Positions 5,853-9,941 of a stretch of 9,941 nucleotides of DNA are shown piece by piece. Both the position numbers and the translations under genes were made by a program. The stretch is taken from NCBI GenBank assembly GCA_002427015.1, contig DIPE01000030.1, positions 416-10,356 of the forward strand, read 5' to 3'. The stretch's first letter is position 1, and each line of letters begins with the position of its first letter. The notes beneath the pieces are model-generated. The model did not search any database. It was not told the origin of the DNA and was given only the letters and a program-made list of their open reading frames with translations. The DNA comes from Firmicutes bacterium UBA5496. Lineage in GTDB: Bacteria; Bacillota; Proteinivoracia; UBA4975.

Positions 5853-6509
5853 ATGTCTCTTCCTGTTGCCTTTGCGGCAGGACTTGCCGCTTTTTTTTCT
5901 CCCTGCATATTGCCACTGCTGCCGGTGTGGCTGGCTTTTATGGGCGGCGATCAGGATAAGTCCAAGGTCAAATTAATCAAAAACTTGCTGTTTTTTGCCG
6001 CCGGATTTACCCTGATCTTTACCGCCATGGGAGCAGGGGCAACTATAGCGGGACAGTTGCTGCGGGAATACCGCTATGTCTTGATACGGATAGCCGGGGT
6101 GATTATTATTGTCTTTGGCTTGCAGATGTTGGGCTTATTTCAGCTGCCTTTTTTAGCCCGGGAAAGGCGGTTCAAGTTTTCCCTGAGGCGTTCCCCGGGG
6201 GGCTATTTTCTCTTTGGCATCGTCCTTGCTTTGGGCTGGACACCGTGCACAGGCATGATTTTGGGGCCGATAATCATGTTGGCCGGCAGTCTGGATACGG
6301 TATACCAAGGCATGTTGCTGCTGTTTATCTATTCCCTGGGTTTTGCCCTGCCCTTTTTCGTCCTAGGTTTGGTGTTGGGAGCTGCTCCAAAAATCAAATC
6401 TGCCAGGGTATCCCGCTTTGTGCAAGTTGCCGCAGGCGGCGTCATGGTGCTGATGGGTGTTTTACTCCTCCTCAACCGCTGGTCCTGGCTGCAAAGTCTG
6501 GTTCTATAG
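5853..6509 (+). CDS. ccdA: CcdA-type thiol-disulfide electron transporter
   Basis: CcdA carries reducing equivalents from cytosolic thioredoxin across the membrane to extracytoplasmic thioredoxin-like proteins. This 218-residue protein has about six membrane helices and the two redox cysteines of the family: Cys18 in FFSPCILPLLP and Cys132 in GWTPCTGMILGP. It has no DsbD-type periplasmic domains. The ATG follows a GGGGG ribosome binding site with seven bases between. The gene has its own promoter and operator directly upstream and a thioredoxin-like lipoprotein gene 13 bases downstream, which is its likely electron acceptor. CcdA serves cytochrome c maturation or spore development in other Firmicutes; no ccs or cytochrome genes are seen here, so the target pathway is open. 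Confidence 0.93.
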   Translation: MSLPVAFAAGLAAFFSPCILPLLPVWLAFMGGDQDKSKVKLIKNLLFFAAGFTLIFTAMGAGATIAGQLLREYRYVLIRIAGVIIIVFGLQMLGLFQLPFLARERRFKFSLRRSPGGYFLFGIVLALGWTPCTGMILGPIIMLAGSLDTVYQGMLLLFIYSLGFALPFFVLGLVLGAAPKIKSARVSRFVQVAAGGVMVLMGVLLLLNRWSWLQSLVL

Positions 6510-6522
6510 AAAGGGAGAAACA

Positions 6523-7011
6523 ATGCGCAAATTACTTTTGCTCTTGCTAGTGGTTGTCCTTGCCGCGGGCTGTGTCAATGAACCTGGAATTAAAGAAAAG
6601 AAGGAAAATGTCCCGGACACTTACGCTCCAGGCTTTGCCTATGAGGATTTGGGCGGAGAATTGTGGTCACTGGAAGCGCTTCGGGGAAACGTTGCGGTTC
6701 TTTATTTTTGGACCGCCAGCTGCCCGGTCTGTGTCCGCAAAATACCAGACTTGGCCCTTTTGCAGGAACAGCTGTCGGAAGATGTTCATTTGCTTATGTT
6801 AAACGCCAGTGACTCTGCGGGGAAGATACAAAATCTCATTGGTGATTCCAACCTGACGGTGCTGGTGAATACAATGGACAGTTTTAATGACTATGAAATA
6901 GCCTATGTGCCCACCACTGTGTTCATAGATAAAGAAGGCAAAGTTGACCAGGTCCATGTGGGCTTGCTTACTAATGAAAAGATGCTGGAGATAATTGAAA
7001 ACCTCAGGTAA
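6523..7011 (+). CDS. TlpA/ResA-like thioredoxin-fold lipoprotein
   Basis: This 162-residue protein has a lipoprotein signal (MRKL, a run of Leu/Val, then LAAGC with Cys17 as the lipidated residue). It is followed by a charged linker and a thioredoxin domain from about residue 35. The active site is WTASCPVC with Cys67 and Cys70, and the cis-Pro loop is VPTT with Pro130. It is predicted to sit on the outer face of the membrane and reduce disulfides, or deliver electrons, using reducing power from the CcdA encoded just before it. The ATG at 6523 has GGGAG five bases upstream; an upstream open stretch in the same frame belongs to the ccdA coding region. A strong terminator overlaps its stop codon, ending the ccdA transcript. 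The exact substrate is unknown. Confidence 0.9.
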   Translation: MRKLLLLLLVVVLAAGCVNEPGIKEKKENVPDTYAPGFAYEDLGGELWSLEALRGNVAVLYFWTASCPVCVRKIPDLALLQEQLSEDVHLLMLNASDSAGKIQNLIGDSNLTVLVNTMDSFNDYEIAYVPTTVFIDKEGKVDQVHVGLLTNEKMLEIIENLR

Positions 7012-7037
7012 AAAGCAGGCCCCCGGGCCTGCTTTTT
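7010..7037. terminator. Strong intrinsic terminator after the TlpA-like gene
   Basis: GCAGGCC (7015-7021) pairs perfectly with GGCCTGC (7026-7032) around a CCCG loop, flanked by five A on the left and five T on the right. The symmetry would let it act in both directions; on the plus strand it ends the ccdA-tlpA transcript. It overlaps the TAA stop. Confidence 0.92.
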
Positions 7038-7090
7038 GGTTCTATTTGCCTTGAGGGGGCAATAAATATTCACTGGGGAGGGGATGGAAT

Positions 7091-7954
7091 TTGGCGGAAA
7101 AAAAATTTAAATTTCTGGTGGTGTTTTTCAGCAAAAATAAGCGGCTGTTTGCGGCTTTGGCGGCGCTAACTGCCATAGTTGCTGCGGTGTGTGTCATCGT
7201 TGCTTTTACTGACTGGATTGTGACCGTGAAAAAAGAACAGGCCCTGCCCTGGACAGTTGTGCTTGAGGAAGCCGACTGGAAAGGGGTCCCTGCCGACGCC
7301 AGCTTGCCCAGGTATTTTGTGGCTGGGGGGACAGCCTTTGACCGCCAGATTCTGGTGGACGGGTGGGGCATGCCGGAAGAGATCCTGACGCCGGTGGATT
7401 ACATGGAAGAGTTAGGAATTCATGTGCTCATGGGCGAAGTGACGCAAGTCCTCTATGGCGGCAATAAACTTCAGGTATATGTTGATGAAAAGGAATCAGG
7501 CTACCAGCTGGTAACAATCGCCAAAGGCAATTTGACGGAAGGGGATTTGCAAATTATCTTCCTCAATAATCAGGGGGCGAAAATTGGCTATGAAGAAGAG
7601 TATGTATACTCGGTGCCCCTGGAGTATACTCTAGTGGATTCAGGCGCCCTGGACACCAAGGGCGGGGTATTTATGGAAGTCCTGGATACAGAGACTTTGC
7701 CGGCTCTGACGGATTACGCTCCGAATTTTTTAAGCCAGCACTCCGGTTCACTGCTCTTGTATATTCAGGGGGCAAAGGTAACTACAATTCAGCGCAATGA
7801 CACTACCATTCGCATCTATACTGAGGATGACCCTGGATTCCAGGTAGTTGCCCTGGAAACGAAATTAATGCAACCGGGGCAAAATACCGTGAGATTAATT
7901 GACAGCGCCAGCCTGCAGGTGATTTCCCAGTTAATATATCTGGTTTCTGATTAA
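7091..7954 (+). CDS. Membrane-anchored protein of unknown function
   Basis: I do not recognise this 287-residue protein. The TTG at 7091 is chosen because it follows a GGGGAGGGG ribosome binding site with seven bases between; the ATG at 7084 is out of frame and closes early. Residues 1-17 are basic (KKFKF, KNKR), residues 18-39 form one hydrophobic helix, and the remaining 245 or so residues are expected outside the cell. There is no lipobox and no signal-peptidase site that I would trust. The outer part looks beta-rich, with a PVDYMEELGIHVLMGEV segment followed by alternating strands; this faintly resembles PrcB-like domains, but that is a weak impression. There are no Cys residues in the outer part. 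It stands alone between two terminators, directly before the division cluster. Confidence 0.8.
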   Translation: MAEKKFKFLVVFFSKNKRLFAALAALTAIVAAVCVIVAFTDWIVTVKKEQALPWTVVLEEADWKGVPADASLPRYFVAGGTAFDRQILVDGWGMPEEILTPVDYMEELGIHVLMGEVTQVLYGGNKLQVYVDEKESGYQLVTIAKGNLTEGDLQIIFLNNQGAKIGYEEEYVYSVPLEYTLVDSGALDTKGGVFMEVLDTETLPALTDYAPNFLSQHSGSLLLYIQGAKVTTIQRNDTTIRIYTEDDPGFQVVALETKLMQPGQNTVRLIDSASLQVISQLIYLVSD

Positions 7955-7964
7955 AATCCTTGTG

Positions 7965-7991
7965 AAAAAAACGGCTGGGCCGTTTTTTTTT
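7965..7991 (+). terminator. Intrinsic terminator after the unknown membrane protein
   Basis: ACGGC and GCCGT form a stem around TGG, extended by A-T pairing, and are followed by nine T. It lies 11 bases after the TAA stop and separates this gene from the mraZ operon. Confidence 0.9.
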
Positions 7992-8050
7992 AAAGTTTTT
8001 TAAAATAAAAGAAGGATTTTGGAGGGGAAGGGGAGAATAGTAACAGTCCA

Positions 8051-8083
8051 GTGGTGGAAAGTGGTATAATGTGGAGGAGGTGG
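8051..8083 (+). promoter_or_regulatory. mraZ promoter with MraZ-type direct repeats
   Basis: GTGG occurs at 8051, 8061 and 8071 in exact 10-base spacing, with a fourth GTGG at 8080. Between the second and third copies lies TATAAT (8065-8070), preceded by TG one base away, an extended -10. No good -35 is present. MraZ proteins bind TGGG- or GTGG-like direct repeats with 10-base period in front of their own gene, so this is read as the autoregulatory operator. The third and fourth repeats overlap the ribosome binding site. Confidence 0.75.
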
Positions 8084-8088
8084 GCAGG

Positions 8089-8514
8089 ATGTTTCTGGGC
8101 GAGTATCAGCACAGCATAGATGATAAGGGCAGAATAATTATGCCTGCCCGCTTTCGCGAGCAATTAGGCGCCAATTTTATCATTACCAGGGGACTGGATG
8201 GCTGTTTGTTTGTCTACCCGCCTGAAGAATGGGAAAAGCTATCCCAAGAGGTGCAATCCTTGCCCTTGGCGAAAAAAGACGCCCGCGCTTTCAGCCGCAT
8301 GTTGTTTTCCGGCGCTGTTGAAGCTGAATGTGACAAACAGGGACGGGTTTCCATACCTGTCAACTTGAGAGAATATGCAGGGATTCAACGGGATGTTGTA
8401 AGCATTGGGGTTTCCAGCAGAATCGAGATATGGGCCTCAGAATCCTGGTCACAAGTTAATGCTGACGCTGCCGATAAATTTGAAGAACTGGCAGAAAAGC
8501 TGGAGGGAATTTAA
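8089..8514 (+). CDS. mraZ: Transcriptional regulator MraZ
   Basis: This 141-residue protein has two SpoVT/AbrB-like halves. Each carries a DxxGR motif: DDKGRIIMPARFR near residues 11-23 and DKQGRVSIPVNLR in the second half. MraZ forms a ring-shaped oligomer, binds repeats in front of its own operon and regulates the division and cell-wall cluster. The ATG at 8089 is chosen because MFLGEY is the family N-terminus and GGAGGAGGTG lies about six bases upstream. A GTG at 8071 in the same frame would swallow that ribosome binding site. It heads a run mraZ-rsmH-ftsL-pbp with very short spacings. Likely autoregulated through the 10-base GTGG repeats at 8051-8083. Confidence 0.97.
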   Translation: MFLGEYQHSIDDKGRIIMPARFREQLGANFIITRGLDGCLFVYPPEEWEKLSQEVQSLPLAKKDARAFSRMLFSGAVEAECDKQGRVSIPVNLREYAGIQRDVVSIGVSSRIEIWASESWSQVNADAADKFEELAEKLEGI

Positions 8515-8517
8515 GCC

Positions 8518-9462
8518 TTGGATTTTCAACATAAACCCGTGCTGGTGGCAGAAGTGCTGGAGTTGCTGGCTCCTGCCAGGCGCTCAACCATAGTGGACTG
8601 TACCCTGGGGGGTGCCGGCCATTCCCGGGAGATTCTGGATTTATTGCCGACAGATAGCTGGCTAGTGGGAATCGATCAGGATGATGACGCCCTGGAGGCT
8701 GCCGGCAAGACTTTGGCAGGGCATGAGAATGTAAAGCTGCTAAAGGGCAATTTCGGCCAGCTCAGAGCTTTGCTGGGGGACTGGAAGGGTCCCATTGACG
8801 GATTCCTCTTTGATCTGGGTGTTTCTTCCTGGCAGCTGGATAATCCCCAAAGGGGCTTTGCCTACCAGCATGACGCCCCCCTGGATATGAGGATGAATCA
8901 GGCGGGGGCGCTAAGCGCCCATGAAATTGTCAATTCCTGGTCTGCCAGAGAAATGACCGAGATTTTTCGCGCCTATGGGGAAGAGAGATGGTCTTCCCGG
9001 GTAGCGGCCTTTATTGTCAAAGCCAGGGCAAACAAGCCCATAGATACCACCGGTGAGCTGGTGGAAATTATCAAGGCGGCAATTCCCGCTGCAGCCAGAA
9101 GAGAAGGCGGGCATCCCGGCCGCAGGATTTTTCAGGCCCTGCGCATCGCTGTCAATGCCGAACTGGACAATCTGCGCCTTGGCCTGGAAGCAGCCCTGGA
9201 AATTTGCGCTCCCGGCGGTGTTGTGGCGGTAATCTCTTATCATTCACTGGAGGACAGGATAGTCAAACTGCTTTTTAAAGATAAGGCTGCCGGCTGTATT
9301 TGCCCCCCTGAGGCCCCGGTATGCCAGTGCAATCATAAACCTGAAATCAAAATTTTGACGAAAAAACCAATTGGACCCGGGATTGCCGAGCTGGAAAATA
9401 ATCCCCGGTCCCGCAGCGCCAAACTCAGGGCTGCCGCCAAGCTCGGTTCTAATGAAAGATAG
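8518..9462 (+). CDS. rsmH: 16S rRNA (cytosine1402-N4)-methyltransferase RsmH
   Basis: RsmH methylates N4 of C1402 in 16S rRNA using S-adenosylmethionine. This 314-residue protein has the full set of family motifs: HKPVL at 5-9, DCTLGGAGHS (SAM site) from about residue 27, DLGVSSWQLD, RGFAYQHDAPLDMRM, GRRIFQALRIAVNAEL and ISYHSLEDRIVK. A Cys-rich stretch near the end (GCICPPEAPVCQC) is usual in Firmicute members. The start is TTG at 8518, three bases after the mraZ stop, with GGAGGG ten bases upstream; it gives the expected MDFQHKPVL. It is the second gene of the division cluster and is certainly co-transcribed with mraZ. Confidence 0.97.
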   Translation: MDFQHKPVLVAEVLELLAPARRSTIVDCTLGGAGHSREILDLLPTDSWLVGIDQDDDALEAAGKTLAGHENVKLLKGNFGQLRALLGDWKGPIDGFLFDLGVSSWQLDNPQRGFAYQHDAPLDMRMNQAGALSAHEIVNSWSAREMTEIFRAYGEERWSSRVAAFIVKARANKPIDTTGELVEIIKAAIPAAARREGGHPGRRIFQALRIAVNAELDNLRLGLEAALEICAPGGVVAVISYHSLEDRIVKLLFKDKAAGCICPPEAPVCQCNHKPEIKILTKKPIGPGIAELENNPRSRSAKLRAAAKLGSNER

Positions 9463-9473
9463 GGGTGAATAGC

Positions 9474-9878
9474 ATGGTAGTAGCTAACAATGCCTATGCA
9501 CATCTTCCACAAGTATATCCATATCCCGACTCGCGCACCCAGCCGCACACCAAGGGCAAGGCGAAAAAGCGCCATTTGGACGCTCGGCAGCTGCGGCGGA
9601 TTGCTGCCGGTGTGTTAGTAGTATTTTTGGCGCTTGTTGTTGTATATCGCTATGGACAGATCAGCGAGATCAATATGCAAATTAACGAGCAAACCAAAAC
9701 CCGGGATTCTCTGCTGGATGAACAGCGGCACTTAAAAATAACCATATCCGAACTTACAGCTCTTGGACGCTTGGAGCAGGTTGCGATTGAAGAGTTGGGA
9801 ATGAGATATCCTAGTCCCGATCAAATCAGGTATGTTGGCGGCAACAATCCGGAAAGCGGGGATGGGGATGGAGACTAG
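9474..9878 (+). CDS. ftsL: FtsL-like cell division protein
   Basis: A 134-residue bitopic membrane protein with the size, topology and position of FtsL. The cytosolic N-terminus (about 1-42) is rich in basic residues (KGKAKKRHLDARQLRR), one helix spans about 43-60, and the outer part is a heptad-like coiled coil (about 61-105). It ends with LEQVAIEELGMRYPSPDQIRYV, the typical FtsL/DivIC tail. FtsL pairs with DivIC/FtsB and activates septal peptidoglycan synthesis. Sequence identity in this family is low, so the call rests on topology and on the place between rsmH and a PBP gene. ATG 9474 is chosen with AGGGGTGA six bases upstream; GTG 9465 overlaps that site. The 3' end overlaps the next gene by 11 bases. 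Confidence 0.88.
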   Translation: MVVANNAYAHLPQVYPYPDSRTQPHTKGKAKKRHLDARQLRRIAAGVLVVFLALVVVYRYGQISEINMQINEQTKTRDSLLDEQRHLKITISELTALGRLEQVAIEELGMRYPSPDQIRYVGGNNPESGDGDGD

Positions 9879-9941
9879 AGTTTCATATACCCTTGTACGT
9901 AAAAGGCTGCTTAAATCTCTTGCAGTCTTTGCTTTTTTTAT
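9868..9941 (+). CDS. Start of a class B penicillin-binding protein (FtsI/SpoVD type), 3' truncated
   Basis: Only the first 24 codons are in the window. They read METRVSYTLVRKRLLKSL followed by a hydrophobic AVFAFF run, a short basic head and the beginning of a membrane helix, as in class B PBPs. The position right after ftsL in the division cluster is where ftsI or spoVD is found, and that is the main argument. An ATG at 9862 is in the same frame and could be used instead; the purine-rich GGAAAGCGGGG is in reach of either. The start overlaps ftsL, suggesting translational coupling. No catalytic motif is visible in this fragment. Confidence 0.65.
   Translation, partial: METRVSYTLVRKRLLKSLAVFAFF

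Noticed and set aside
7054..7063. Decamer AGGGGGCAAT shared with 4417-4426.
   Set aside because: G-rich runs are common in this genome's leaders and coding regions; two copies of ten bases do not make a convincing shared site.
8019..8034. G-rich stretch upstream of mraZ as a possible G-quadruplex.
   Set aside because: The G runs are interrupted and too few for a stable four-tract quadruplex; it is more simply a purine-rich leader.
8071..8088. GTG at 8071 as an earlier mraZ start.
   Set aside because: It would place the strong GGAGGAGGTG ribosome binding site inside the coding region and add residues before the conserved MFLGEY.

Overview
The window looks like a chromosomal segment of a spore-former-like, low-to-mid GC Firmicute, most likely a deep-branching clostridial lineage (Peptococcaceae or a relative). 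This is inferred from four things: G-rich Shine-Dalgarno sequences before ATG, GTG, TTG and apparently ATT starts; a DUF421/YetF-type protein; nrdR; and a mraZ-rsmH-ftsL-ftsI order that opens the division and cell-wall cluster. No transposase, integrase, phage gene or CRISPR array is visible.

Layout. (1) 2-2771, plus strand: the C-terminal end of a GH94 cyclic beta-1,2-glucan synthase-type protein, a degenerate APH-fold protein, the repressor NrdR, and a PHP-fold metal hydrolase whose ATG directly follows the nrdR stop codon. (2) 2772-3106: a shared terminator hairpin and a probable small unannotated gene on the minus strand (62 residues, TTG start, strong ribosome binding site). (3) 3107-3817: a DUF421 membrane protein on the plus strand, whose last codons lie inside the terminator of a minus-strand tRNA-Arg(CCG). 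(4) 3949-4386, minus strand: a small DMT/DUF606 membrane protein, divergent from an OsmC-like gene across a 14-bp palindrome. (5) 4447-5784, plus strand: osmC-like, lgt (apparent ATT start) and a copper-chaperone-like HMA protein, tightly packed. (6) 5793-7037: a consensus promoter overlapped by a CsoR-type inverted repeat, then ccdA, a TlpA-like thioredoxin lipoprotein, and a strong terminator. (7) 7091-7991: an unrecognised membrane-anchored protein with its own terminator. (8) 8051-9941: GTGG repeats at 10-bp spacing (a probable MraZ operator), mraZ, rsmH, ftsL, and the start of a class B PBP gene (ftsI/spoVD type).

How the genes may work together. The most suggestive block is 4447-7037. 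A cytosolic HMA metal carrier sits beside a promoter that carries a copper- or persulfide-sensor type operator. That promoter drives a membrane thiol-electron transporter (CcdA) and an extracytoplasmic CxxC lipoprotein, and Lgt, which would lipidate that lipoprotein, is encoded just upstream. This reads as a candidate metal- or thiol-stress-controlled envelope redox module, although no sensor gene or metal-pumping ATPase lies in the window. The last block is a standard division cluster with a readable autoregulatory site. Most other genes are of familiar families. The less ordinary items are the ATT start of lgt, the small minus-strand gene, the kinase-like protein lacking its catalytic signature, and the unrecognised membrane-anchored protein.
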